Of a stretch of 10,293 nt of DNA, positions 1 to 7,190 are shown piece after piece; the first letter of the stretch is position 1, and each line of letters opens with the position of its first letter. Location: positions 1-10,293 of the forward strand of contig DANZ01000031.1 in NCBI GenBank assembly GCA_002501695.1, given 5' to 3'. The DNA is from Methanolobus sp. UBA474 (lineage in GTDB: Archaea > Halobacteriota > Methanosarcinia > Methanosarcinales > Methanosarcinaceae). Made by a program: the position numbers and the translations under genes. The notes below the pieces were generated by a model. That model was given only the letters and a program-made list of their open reading frames with translations. It was not told where the DNA came from and searched no databases.

Positions 1-215
1 TTCATAATACTTGTTATCCGTGTTCTCTGTGAACGCTGTGGCTGATGAATAAAGTACAGTTTTTCCACAAAAGCCGGTATTAGATATATTTCAATGGCGA
101 TGACAATGAACGAAAGACAGAAGTAAAAACAGGAACCTCAATAAAATATCCGGAAGTTCTATCCGGAATCATGCTTATGGCATGTTCATGACATCCTTAA
201 ATAATATGTATTCAC
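1..215. other. Non-coding left flank
   Basis: I find no convincing gene here. Apart from the possible terminator and the short inverted repeat at 170-184, it is unremarkable AT-rich sequence downstream of ppx. A minus-strand frame with a GTG at 66-68 runs off the left edge, but it has no recognisable product in the 22 visible codons. Confidence 0.5.
137..167 (-). terminator. Possible terminator after ppx
   Basis: Downstream of the ppx stop the minus strand carries two copies of the self-complementary hexamer TCCGGA (plus positions 149-154 and 162-167). They can pair as a 6-bp GC-rich stem with a 7-base loop, followed by the T-rich TATTTTATT and, a little further on, TTTTT (plus 125-129). Archaeal termination depends mainly on T tracts, so the stem may be incidental. 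The same region also holds a short CATGC/GCATG inverted repeat (170-184). Confidence 0.35.
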
Positions 216-1106
216 TTATACATACCTGTGCTTGTGTTTCTCATAGAGCACATGTATCATACCATCAGCAAGCCCCCATTGAGGAACATGTATCTCTTTC
301 ACATTTCCCCACTTCATAACTGATAGATATATCTTGGAAGCAGGCACTATGACATCAGCCCTGTCGGGCTTGAGACCCAGTTTCATGATCCTCTGCTCAA
401 GAGTATGGCCCCTCAGGAGGTCATATATATTTTTCAGGTCACCGTATGAGAGAGGAGTCCCTTCTTTAGCGTTTGCAAGAGAGAATACCTTGCCTATGTT
501 ACCTCCGCTGCCAATTGAAGAACCCGGCTGGTATTCCCCGGTAACGGATCTGACCCATTTTTTCATGGCATTCCATTCCTCTTTCGAGACCAGGCCCTCG
601 ATCATACGTATGGCGCCGATATTGAAGGACCTGTATGCAAGCACCCTGCTCCTGTCAAAGAGAATGAGTTCGGTGCTTCCTCCGCCCACATCAATATGAA
701 GATAAGAGGAAGTGTCATTGGTAAGGAACTTCTCAATGTGGTTTGAGTATATTATTCGTGCTTCCTTCCTTCCACTGATGACATTCAGTTCGATCCCGCT
801 CTCATCCTTTATGCGGTGTATGATCCCATCAGTATTCTTAGCCTCTCTAAGTGCCGAAGTTGCACATGCCATGAAATCTATGGGTTCATATGCTTCCATA
901 AGATACCTGAAAGATATCATGGTCTTCACAAGCTGGCTGATCTTTTCCTCCGAGATATGGCCATGAACAAAAGCATCATCTCCAAGGCGTATGGGCATCC
1001 GCATCAGGGAGACATTCTCAAATACCGGCTCGACACCGTTGGTATCCACTCTTGACAAAAGCAGGCGGACCGCATTAGAACCGACATCAATAGCTGCAAA
1101 CTTCAT
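216..1106 (-). CDS. ppx: Short-form exopolyphosphatase (Ppx/GppA family, catalytic domains only)
   Basis: Predicted cytoplasmic phosphatase that removes terminal phosphates from polyP; GppA-like pppGpp hydrolysis is the family alternative. The 296 residues carry the ASKHA-fold signatures in order: phosphate-1 loop IDVGSNAVRLLL (6-17), ATSALREA (82-89), ISGRKEARIIY (110-120), phosphate-2 loop IDVGGGSTEL (138-147), GAIRMIE (164-170) and SGSGGN-like loop around 198-203. By alignment from memory with E. coli Ppx, E115 matches the catalytic Glu121. The preceding Glu of the usual EE pair is Lys (K114). The protein ends after the two actin-like domains, without the HD domain of long Ppx/GppA proteins (about 500 residues); short forms of about 300 residues are known elsewhere. 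The ATG overlaps the ppk1 stop as ATGA and has a strong GGAGGT six bases upstream, implying translational coupling. Family assignment is firm; polyP versus pppGpp preference is inferred from the neighbours. Confidence 0.93.
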   Translation of the reverse strand: MKFAAIDVGSNAVRLLLSRVDTNGVEPVFENVSLMRMPIRLGDDAFVHGHISEEKISQLVKTMISFRYLMEAYEPIDFMACATSALREAKNTDGIIHRIKDESGIELNVISGRKEARIIYSNHIEKFLTNDTSSYLHIDVGGGSTELILFDRSRVLAYRSFNIGAIRMIEGLVSKEEWNAMKKWVRSVTGEYQPGSSIGSGGNIGKVFSLANAKEGTPLSYGDLKNIYDLLRGHTLEQRIMKLGLKPDRADVIVPASKIYLSVMKWGNVKEIHVPQWGLADGMIHVLYEKHKHRYV

Positions 1107-3178
1107 CTGTTTACCTCCACATCCCTGAGTTTGCCTTCAAGGAACCTGTATATATCTACCTGAGCACGGCAAAGCTCGTTTCCAGCTCTTTTCCTGTACT
1201 TATTATCCTGTGGCTCATTGATAACTCTTGCCTTCATGTTATCCCTGAACTGCAGTTCCATGTACTCCTTGAGTTCCTGTTGCAGGTCATGGTCGTATAT
1301 CGGTGCTGCAACTTCTATCCGCCTGTCAAGGTTCCTCACCATCCAGTCTGCAGAGGATATGTAGTACTTCTCGTTCCCGCCGTTACAGAAAATAAGTATC
1401 CTGGAGTGTTCAAGATATTTGTCCACTATGCTTATTACCTCTATGTTCTCGCTCAGTCCCTTTACACCTGGCACAAGAGAGCATATACCCCTGATAATAA
1501 GCTTTATCTTCACACCTTCCATGCCGGCATCATATAGCTTCCTGATCAGCTGGCTGTCAACAAGGCTGTTCATTTTTGCATATATGTAAGCCGGTCTTCC
1601 TGCCATGGCATTCTTTCGTTCTTTATCGATCATGGCCAATAGTTTCCTGCGCATATGCATAGGGGAAACCAGCAGATGCTTGTAAACGAATCTTTTGTAG
1701 TTGCAGTTGAAAAAATTGAATATGCGTTCCACTTCATTGGTCAGGTCTTTATTAGCAGTCATCAGGGTATGATCACAATACACTTTTGCCGTATCCTCAT
1801 TGAAGTTGCCTGTTCCAATGCATGAATAGTGCACCAGTTCACCGCCTTCCAGCCTTGTGATATGGCAAAGCTTCGAGTGTACCTTCAGGTTTGGCACGCC
1901 GTCAATTATCTTTGCTCCTGCCTCTTCAAGCTTCCGCGTCCAGTACATATTGCGCTCCTCGTCAAAGCGAGCCTGGAGCTCAATGACAACGGTAACCTCT
2001 TTTCCGTTCTTGACAGCATTTATCAGTGCATTGCCGACATTTGAGGATCTTGCCACCCTGTAGAGGGTCGTTTTGATGCTAACCACATTTGGGTCTATTG
2101 CCGCTTCCCTGAGCAGGTCGATATAGTGTCCAAAGGACTGGTATGGGTAATGCAGGAGGATATCCCTTTCCTTAATGGCATTGAACATGCTTTTGTGCCT
2201 TATCAGGTCCCTGTGGAGGAGGGGTTTGTCTTTCTTGTAAACCAGTGTTTCCGGACCAACGGCAGGGAAATTCATGAAGTCCCTTGCATTGTGATACCTG
2301 CCGCCTGAAACTATATTGTCAAAACCGACCAGGTGAAGTTTGCCGAGAATGAATTCAAGCAGGTCCCCGGGCATTTCCTGGTCATAGACAAAACGCACAG
2401 GTTCTCCCCTCTCCCTTGCTTTGAGGCTTTCTGATACCTTCTCAAAGAAACTCTTTGTTACATCGTCTTCGAAATCCAGTTCTGCATCCCTTGTCAACTT
2501 GATCGTATAGGCTTTTATCGATCCATAGTCAAAGGTCGAGAAAATACCCTCAAGCCTGAAACGGATGACATCGTCAAGCATTATGACGCATGTACCCTTA
2601 TCCGAACCCGGAAGGACAATAAAACGCGGAAGCACGTCCGCAGGAACTTCTATCAATGCATAGTTAACATGCTGCGACTCTGAGTAACGGTACATTGAAA
2701 CTGCAAGATAGATTGCCTGGTTCCTCAGGTATGGGAATTCCGGAAGGTCCTTGATCATGATAGGAACAAGACGATGCCTTAACTTTTCATCAAAATATGT
2801 CTTCAGGAATGCCTGTTGTTCGTCACTAAGCTCCGTTTCATCGACTATATAGACATTGTAGTTTTCAAGCTCACTGGTGATTTGCCGGAAAGCCGTATCG
2901 AACTTATCCCTTAGTCCGATCACAATATCATGCACTTCGTTCATTACCTTTTTAGGGGAGCCACTCACCATTGCTCTGGACTTTACTCCCGCATCCAGCA
3001 TTCTCTGCAGGGTGCCTACCCTTACACTGAAGAATTCGTCCAGGTTGGATGAGAAGATACCCAGGAACTTAAGTCTCTCCAGAAGTGGTACCGAAGGGTC
3101 CATTGCTTCCTGAAGTACGCGTTCATTGAAAGAAAGCCAGCTTATTTCGCGATTTATATAGTCCTTGGTTTTGGCCAT
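1103..3178 (-). CDS. ppk1: Polyphosphate kinase 1
   Basis: Reversibly transfers the gamma phosphate of ATP onto a growing polyP chain through a phospho-histidine intermediate. From the ATG at 3178 the protein has 691 residues, close to E. coli PPK (688). The N-domain opens with INREISWLSFNERVLQEA and the SSNLDEFF motif. The head domain follows, then two phospholipase-D-like C domains. His434 in the LKVHSKL motif and His591 in the LEHSRI motif fall one residue from E. coli His435 (autophosphorylated) and His592. GTGNFNEDTA and SSADWMVRNLDRRIE are also present. The frame extends upstream to a TTG at 3196 (697 residues); I prefer the ATG because it begins right before the conserved N-terminus and matches family length, although neither start has a good Shine-Dalgarno. 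The gene is coupled to ppx by a 4-base overlap, so synthesis and degradation enzymes share one message. Confidence 0.97.
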   Translation of the reverse strand: MAKTKDYINREISWLSFNERVLQEAMDPSVPLLERLKFLGIFSSNLDEFFSVRVGTLQRMLDAGVKSRAMVSGSPKKVMNEVHDIVIGLRDKFDTAFRQITSELENYNVYIVDETELSDEQQAFLKTYFDEKLRHRLVPIMIKDLPEFPYLRNQAIYLAVSMYRYSESQHVNYALIEVPADVLPRFIVLPGSDKGTCVIMLDDVIRFRLEGIFSTFDYGSIKAYTIKLTRDAELDFEDDVTKSFFEKVSESLKARERGEPVRFVYDQEMPGDLLEFILGKLHLVGFDNIVSGGRYHNARDFMNFPAVGPETLVYKKDKPLLHRDLIRHKSMFNAIKERDILLHYPYQSFGHYIDLLREAAIDPNVVSIKTTLYRVARSSNVGNALINAVKNGKEVTVVIELQARFDEERNMYWTRKLEEAGAKIIDGVPNLKVHSKLCHITRLEGGELVHYSCIGTGNFNEDTAKVYCDHTLMTANKDLTNEVERIFNFFNCNYKRFVYKHLLVSPMHMRRKLLAMIDKERKNAMAGRPAYIYAKMNSLVDSQLIRKLYDAGMEGVKIKLIIRGICSLVPGVKGLSENIEVISIVDKYLEHSRILIFCNGGNEKYYISSADWMVRNLDRRIEVAAPIYDHDLQQELKEYMELQFRDNMKARVINEPQDNKYRKRAGNELCRAQVDIYRFLEGKLRDVEVNR
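1113..1118 (-). promoter_or_regulatory. Shine-Dalgarno GGAGGT of ppx inside the ppk1 end
   Basis: GGAGGT lies on the minus strand within the last codons of ppk1, six bases before the ppx ATG at 1104-1106. The ATG shares its bases with the ppk1 TGA stop (ATGA). This is the strongest ribosome-binding site in the window, and it fixes the ppx start. Confidence 0.85.
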
Positions 3179-3360
3179 GGCTGATTCTGTTCTCAAGTTC
3201 TGTTATTAGGATTGGGATAATAAAGAGACTCCATTATATAACACTTCACTTAAGAGTATATATAGAAGTATATAATACATATTTAGTCTATGGATATATT
3301 GGTTATCTATCTATTATATATAGCTTACTCCTTTTACTTGTCAGCAACTGGAAACGGACC
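3179..3360. other. AT-rich spacer between CHAD gene and ppk1
   Basis: This 182-base spacer is very AT-rich in its middle part (about 3233-3330), with several TATA-like runs and a direct repeat AGTATATA at 3255-3262 and 3267-3274. I see no T-tract terminator for the CHAD gene and no coding potential. It probably holds the ppk1 promoter, with possible read-through from upstream. Confidence 0.5.
3233..3242 (-). promoter_or_regulatory. TATA-like element for ppk1-ppx
   Basis: The minus strand reads GTTATATAAT here, about 59 bases before the ppk1 ATG, predicting transcription start near 3211 and a leader of about 33 bases. Further TATA-like runs lie upstream (3257-3264, 3269-3275, 3312-3320), so which one is used cannot be told by eye. 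Position and composition fit an archaeal promoter separating ppk1 from the CHAD gene. Confidence 0.45.
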
Positions 3361-5172
3361 TCATCTGGAATACATTCCTGCTATTGACTGGGATAACCTA
3401 ATGCTGAATTCATTATCACACACTTTCGACCAGGCTGCCGGGAACTCCCCTATCAGTCTTTCAAGTTCCTGCCTCCGATACTCTATGTAGGCTTCTACTC
3501 CAGGTTCCTTTAGAGCCGGCACCTGAGGATGCGGATGTTTATCTTCTGTTACGCCCCATCGGCCATATTTCTCAAAGTTCTCAAGAAGTTCGAGTGCAAC
3601 TGCGGCATCATGCATATCCCCAAGATTGTCCTGCAGGTTTTTAAGGTCCTGTATAAGCTCCTTTGATTGAGGACCAAGCACTTCCCTGAAGAACTCAAGC
3701 GTATAGCGCAGTATCTTTACATCGATCCGGAGCTGATGATATTGTTCAAGGGTCGGTGATGAGCCTGCAGACACGATGTCATCATAGGACCGCACTCCTG
3801 CCAGCTGGGAATACAGCAGCACGGGCAGCAGATCCTTCACGCGGCAGGGCACCGGATCACCGTTCTTTGTAACTGGTCTCATCTGCCATGCACTCTTATC
3901 AAGAAGTATCCTGGAAAAACCGGACTTGAACTTGCCGTATTTGGCACTGTCCAGATATATCAGCATCATACCCCTGCGTTTTGCCTTCTCTATATGCAGG
4001 GAATCTGTAAGATGGCCAAGGTCTATGCCGCTGCCCTGAGGCTGTTCCTCAAGGTAATGACCTATCTTTTCAAGGAACACATCAAGATCACGCACCTGGC
4101 CCAGCGCCCTTCTTGTGGATCTCAGGTTCTTCAGGTGCCTGTCAAGCATCTTCATGTCCAGGTACTCCTCAAGCACCTGGAAGACGGAGCGCATGCGCAT
4201 TGCTGCAACCCGCATATCGTGGAGTTCTTCTATATCCCTGCCAACCTTGGTGCCTCTCTCGTGCTCGGCCATCCTGCCAAACTGGAACATCAGCAGCCTG
4301 CGTGCAGCCTCACGCATTGTATCATCTGCCTTGATACCGGTCTTTTTCATTGAAACGAATTCCTGGAAGGGAGTATCTGCAACTACAGGCCCCTCTTCAT
4401 CCTCTGAAGGGAGTTGAACAGCAGGGGCCTGACCTGTAGCAGATCCATTCAATGGGGCTTCTTCCTGAACTGTAACGCCATGAGCTTCTTCATCAGCCTC
4501 AGGAATATCCGGGGCAAAAACAGGATCCACGACAACCTTAGATATGGCATCTTCATCCGTGATCTCAGCAGGTTCAATTTGCCTGTCTAAATGAGCATGT
4601 CTGCTGCCAGCGGAATTCTCATTATGCAGGGAGGATTGGAAATTGTCCGGCAGGATGCCGGCCAGAAGCATGCCTGCAAATGTTGCCATAACAGAACTTT
4701 CCCTGCCGCCTGAAAGCTCCGGATAGTAAGGATGATCTTCGCTGCGACACTCTGTTGCAGAACCGGCGCATGAGGTATCCCTATTAGAAAGAGTGAAACA
4801 ATTAACAAAAATGTTGAGTAATATCAGGAATATTCCCAGGGAGTACAGGATGAGAGCATATGCCACGGTCGGATAGGACCATGTTTCGGGATAGGATGTG
4901 ACAAATATCCAAATTCCCATAATTGAAAATGCCGGAAAATACATGCTGCGTCCGGGATACCCTCTCATGGAAGCGAAGTTTACACCTGCCAGGGTCAGCA
5001 CAAGGCCAATCCCAATAAGGCTGCATGAGACAAGTATGACCTGCGGATCAGAGAACCTCGTAACTTTTCCGACCATGGCGTAGAGGACACCTGTCATGGA
5101 AGATACGAGACCTGACAAGACCGAGAAAACGGCCAGAGTTGAGTTTTTATGGTGAAGTTGTGTACGTGGCAT
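3361..5172 (-). CDS. Membrane-anchored CHAD-domain protein (putative polyP-binding)
   Basis: A 603-residue protein in three parts. Residues 1-126 hold four hydrophobic segments (about 12-35, 44-66, 78-94, 102-126) that look like membrane helices. Residues 127-270 are a polar, acidic, probably disordered linker with one short hydrophobic patch (161-175). Residues about 275-590 are a CHAD domain, an alpha-helical bundle with conserved basic surfaces that binds polyP: LHDMRVAAMRMRS (317-329), QVRDLDVFLEKI (359-370), HQLRIDVKILRYTLEFF (479-495) and LQDNLGDMHDAAV (513-525). The frame opens upstream at a GTG (5184), but that codon overlaps the GGAG ribosome-binding site of the ATG at 5172, so the ATG is chosen. 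Lying between the ferredoxin and ppk1 genes, it most likely holds polyP or granules at the membrane; that role is inference, the CHAD assignment is strong. No enzymatic motif is visible. Confidence 0.92.
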   Translation of the reverse strand: MPRTQLHHKNSTLAVFSVLSGLVSSMTGVLYAMVGKVTRFSDPQVILVSCSLIGIGLVLTLAGVNFASMRGYPGRSMYFPAFSIMGIWIFVTSYPETWSYPTVAYALILYSLGIFLILLNIFVNCFTLSNRDTSCAGSATECRSEDHPYYPELSGGRESSVMATFAGMLLAGILPDNFQSSLHNENSAGSRHAHLDRQIEPAEITDEDAISKVVVDPVFAPDIPEADEEAHGVTVQEEAPLNGSATGQAPAVQLPSEDEEGPVVADTPFQEFVSMKKTGIKADDTMREAARRLLMFQFGRMAEHERGTKVGRDIEELHDMRVAAMRMRSVFQVLEEYLDMKMLDRHLKNLRSTRRALGQVRDLDVFLEKIGHYLEEQPQGSGIDLGHLTDSLHIEKAKRRGMMLIYLDSAKYGKFKSGFSRILLDKSAWQMRPVTKNGDPVPCRVKDLLPVLLYSQLAGVRSYDDIVSAGSSPTLEQYHQLRIDVKILRYTLEFFREVLGPQSKELIQDLKNLQDNLGDMHDAAVALELLENFEKYGRWGVTEDKHPHPQVPALKEPGVEAYIEYRRQELERLIGEFPAAWSKVCDNEFSIRLSQSIAGMYSR

Positions 5173-5178
5173 GTCTAT

Positions 5179-5182
5179 CTCC
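5179..5182 (-). promoter_or_regulatory. Shine-Dalgarno GGAG deciding the CHAD-gene start
   Basis: GGAG sits six bases before the ATG at 5170-5172 and overlaps the alternative in-frame GTG at 5182-5184. This argues that the GTG is part of the ribosome-binding site and not the start codon. Confidence 0.7.
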
Positions 5183-5210
5183 ACTTAAGCCATTCAATAA
5201 CAGAAATTAG

Positions 5211-5222
5211 CTAATATAATTT
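5211..5222 (-). promoter_or_regulatory. TATA-like element for the CHAD gene
   Basis: The minus strand reads AAATTATATTAG in the 62-base gap after the ferredoxin gene, about 44 bases before the CHAD-gene ATG. It predicts a start near 5191 and an 18-base leader that would include the GGAG site. The gene may therefore be transcribed on its own as well as by read-through from the ferredoxin gene. Confidence 0.4.
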
Positions 5223-5234
5223 AGCGATACAATA

Positions 5235-5612
5235 TTAATATTTAAGGTGCTTTAATTCTCTGAGGGTACCCTGGATAACTTTTCTTTGCATTCTCAACTG
5301 TAAGACCTTGTTCCTGACGATCTGCCTTTGTAATTTCCTGCTTTTTGATTTCGCAAGGGACTTCCTGAGCAGTTTGATGCTGGCTTCGATCTCAAAGCAG
5401 ATCCTGTCCTTATCCTTCAATATTGCTTTAACGGGGCAGGACCTGACACATTTGCCACAGTTGATGCATTTACTGGCCTCAATTAGAGCCTTGCCTTTAG
5501 CCATGGAAATAGCATCTACAGGACATTTCTTAATGCATTTCTTACAGGCAATACACTTCTTCTTATTGATCCATGGCAACAGATCCGCCCCAATTCTATG
5601 TTGAACACGCAT
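5235..5612 (-). CDS. 2[4Fe-4S] ferredoxin-like protein with basic C-terminal tail
   Basis: 125 residues from the ATG at 5612. Two classical CxxCxxCxxxCP motifs are seen: Cys20, 23, 26, 30 and Cys49, 52, 55, 59, enough to bind two [4Fe-4S] clusters. Residues 80-125 form a helical-looking tail with 15 Lys/Arg plus additional basic residues and only one acidic residue (E119), very unlike ordinary acidic ferredoxins. There is no signal peptide or membrane helix. The open frame extends to a GTG at 5690, but that would abut the divergent PPK2 start and add a hydrophobic, unconserved-looking leader, so the ATG before the first cluster is preferred; no Shine-Dalgarno is visible. The cluster-binding domain is certain; the redox partner is unknown. 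The tail could bind an anion such as polyP or nucleic acid (inference from its neighbours and charge). Confidence 0.85.
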   Translation of the reverse strand: MRVQHRIGADLLPWINKKKCIACKKCIKKCPVDAISMAKGKALIEASKCINCGKCVRSCPVKAILKDKDRICFEIEASIKLLRKSLAKSKSRKLQRQIVRNKVLQLRMQRKVIQGTLRELKHLKY

Positions 5613-5690
5613 ATATAGCAGCACATACAAATGAGTTTCGAAGAGGATATTATAATTACTATTAAATAATATTTGACTTAGGAATAACAC
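5613..5690. promoter_or_regulatory. Shared divergent promoter region, ferredoxin and PPK2
   Basis: The 78 bases between the two divergent starts are AT-rich. ATATTATAATTA (5647-5658), with the self-complementary core TTATAA (5650-5655), lies 38-41 bases from both start codons and reads as a TATA box on either strand. On the plus side AGGA (5680-5683) is seven bases before the PPK2 ATG. The minus side shows no ribosome-binding site. Confidence 0.5.
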
Positions 5691-7184
5691 ATGCTTGAAA
5701 AGGTAGATCTTTCAAAAAGTATTCAAAAGAAAGAATACGATGACCTTACAGGTGAACTTAGGGTCCGCATGGGCGAACTCCAGAGAAGGGCATGGAAACT
5801 GGATATTCCCATAATGGTCGTCTTTGAAGGCTGGCATGCATCAGGCATGACCGGGATAATCAACAGGTTCCTCATGCCCCTCAATCCCATGGGATTTGAG
5901 CTTTACACAACAGGCAATCCATGCCCGCAGGAGGAACAAAAGCCCCTGATATGGCGCTTCTGGACAAAAATACCTCCTAAAGGAAAGATCGCTATCTTTG
6001 ACCGAAGCTGGTACAGGCGGGCCCTGCTGGAGCATTTGCACGAGGGTGCAGCAGAAGAGGATGTCACAAAATGCTTCAACGGACTGGCCTATTTTGAAAG
6101 GCAGCTTGCTGATGACGGCTATCTGATCGTCAAGTTCTTCCTGCACATAAGCAAGGAAAAACAGGAAGAACGCTATGAGGAAATAAAGAAAAAAGGTATT
6201 CCGCTTTTGCTTGTAAAAGAAGAGGAAAATGACAGTGCAAGCAAGTATGAGAGATACTTACCTCTGGTTGAAAGGATGCTGGAGAAAACCGACATCCAGC
6301 ATGCGCCCTGGACGATCGTGGAATCAGATGACCTGAACTTCGCAACAGTCAAGGTCATGCAAACCTTCATCCAGTCCATCGAAGAGAAGATAAGGACTAT
6401 AGAAGATAAAAGGCCAGTTTCGGAACTGCAATCTGCACAGATGCAGGCCAGCAGGCCATTGAACTCTTCTGTGCTCAAAACAACAGATATGGGAGTATCG
6501 CTGTCCCGTGAAGAATACAAAGAGAAGAAAAAAGCATACCTGAAAGACCTTGAAAGCCTCCAGTATGAGTTGTTCAGGCAGGGCAGACCTGTCATCCTTG
6601 TTTTCGAAGGGTGGGATGCTTCAGGGAAAGGCGGCAGCATCAGAAGGCTGGCACAGATAATGAACCCCCGGCTCTACAAGGTCATACCTGTAAGTGCACC
6701 TTCGGATACCGAGCTGGCACGCCACTACCTATGGAGGTTCTATAATGAGATACCTGAAGCGGGACATGTTTCGATCTTTGACCGGAGCTGGTATGGCAGG
6801 GTCCTTGTGGAGAGAGTTGAAGGGCTCTGCAGCGATCAGGAATGGAGAAGGGCTTATCGGGAGATCAACGAATTCGAGGAGGTGCTGACAAACTACGGAA
6901 CCCTGATCATAAAATTCTGGCTGCACATCGATAAGGAAGAACAGCTTCATCGATTCCGGGAAAGGGAGACAACAGCCCACAAGCAATGGAAGATAACACC
7001 GGATGACTGGAAAAACAGGGACAAATGGGACATGTATGAAGAAGCAGTAGACGAGATGCTGCAAAGGACAAGCACCACATACGCACCCTGGACCATTGTT
7101 GGATCAAATGACAAATTCTATTCTCGGGTCCGGGTGCTGCAGGTGGTTGTTGAAACCCTGGAACGGGAACTGAAGGTTAAATAG
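5691..7184 (+). CDS. Two-domain polyphosphate kinase 2 (polyP:AMP phosphotransferase type)
   Basis: Uses polyP to phosphorylate nucleotides. The 497 residues contain two tandem PPK2 domains, the architecture of class II enzymes such as Acinetobacter PAP and Pseudomonas PA3455, which convert AMP to ADP. The C-domain (about 275-490) has an intact P-loop, GWDASGKGG (307-315, with D309 and K313), the Walker-B/lid motif FDRSWYGR (363-370) and the lid segment around 421-446. The N-domain (about 15-235) has FDRSWYRR (103-110), but its P-loop reads GWHASGMTG (47-55): the usual Asp is His49 and the Lys is Met53, so it is probably catalytically dead and structural. AGGA seven bases before the ATG supports the start. 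It is divergent from the ferredoxin and convergent with the CYTH-HD gene. Together with PPK1 it lets the cell move phosphate from polyP back to the adenylate pool. Nucleotide preference is inferred from architecture. Confidence 0.95.
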   Translation: MLEKVDLSKSIQKKEYDDLTGELRVRMGELQRRAWKLDIPIMVVFEGWHASGMTGIINRFLMPLNPMGFELYTTGNPCPQEEQKPLIWRFWTKIPPKGKIAIFDRSWYRRALLEHLHEGAAEEDVTKCFNGLAYFERQLADDGYLIVKFFLHISKEKQEERYEEIKKKGIPLLLVKEEENDSASKYERYLPLVERMLEKTDIQHAPWTIVESDDLNFATVKVMQTFIQSIEEKIRTIEDKRPVSELQSAQMQASRPLNSSVLKTTDMGVSLSREEYKEKKKAYLKDLESLQYELFRQGRPVILVFEGWDASGKGGSIRRLAQIMNPRLYKVIPVSAPSDTELARHYLWRFYNEIPEAGHVSIFDRSWYGRVLVERVEGLCSDQEWRRAYREINEFEEVLTNYGTLIIKFWLHIDKEEQLHRFRERETTAHKQWKITPDDWKNRDKWDMYEEAVDEMLQRTSTTYAPWTIVGSNDKFYSRVRVLQVVVETLERELKVK

Positions 7185-7190
7185 ATACCA

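Noticed and set aside
1..68. Possible minus-strand gene beginning with GTG at 66-68 and leaving the left edge
   Set aside because: Only about 22 codons are visible, with no ribosome-binding site and no recognisable protein sequence.
148..168. Repeated ATCCGGAA as a possible CRISPR or regulatory repeat
   Set aside because: There are only two 8-base copies 13 bases apart downstream of ppx; they are better explained as a possible terminator stem or chance.
3179..3196. TTG start extending PPK1 by six residues
   Set aside because: It has no ribosome-binding site, and the ATG gives a length and His positions closer to E. coli PPK. Not excluded, since the ATG also lacks a clear ribosome-binding site.
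3994..4417. Overlapping plus-strand frames opposite the CHAD gene
   Set aside because: They oppose the conserved CHAD helices, and their His/Cys-rich products resemble no known family.
5613..5690. GTG start extending the ferredoxin by 26 residues
   Set aside because: It would leave no promoter space before the divergent PPK2 gene, and the added residues do not look like ferredoxin sequence.
6173..6640. A 155-codon open frame on the minus strand opposite PPK2
   Set aside because: It is antisense to strongly conserved PPK2 sequence, rich in Ser and without recognisable motifs; it is a shadow of the real gene.
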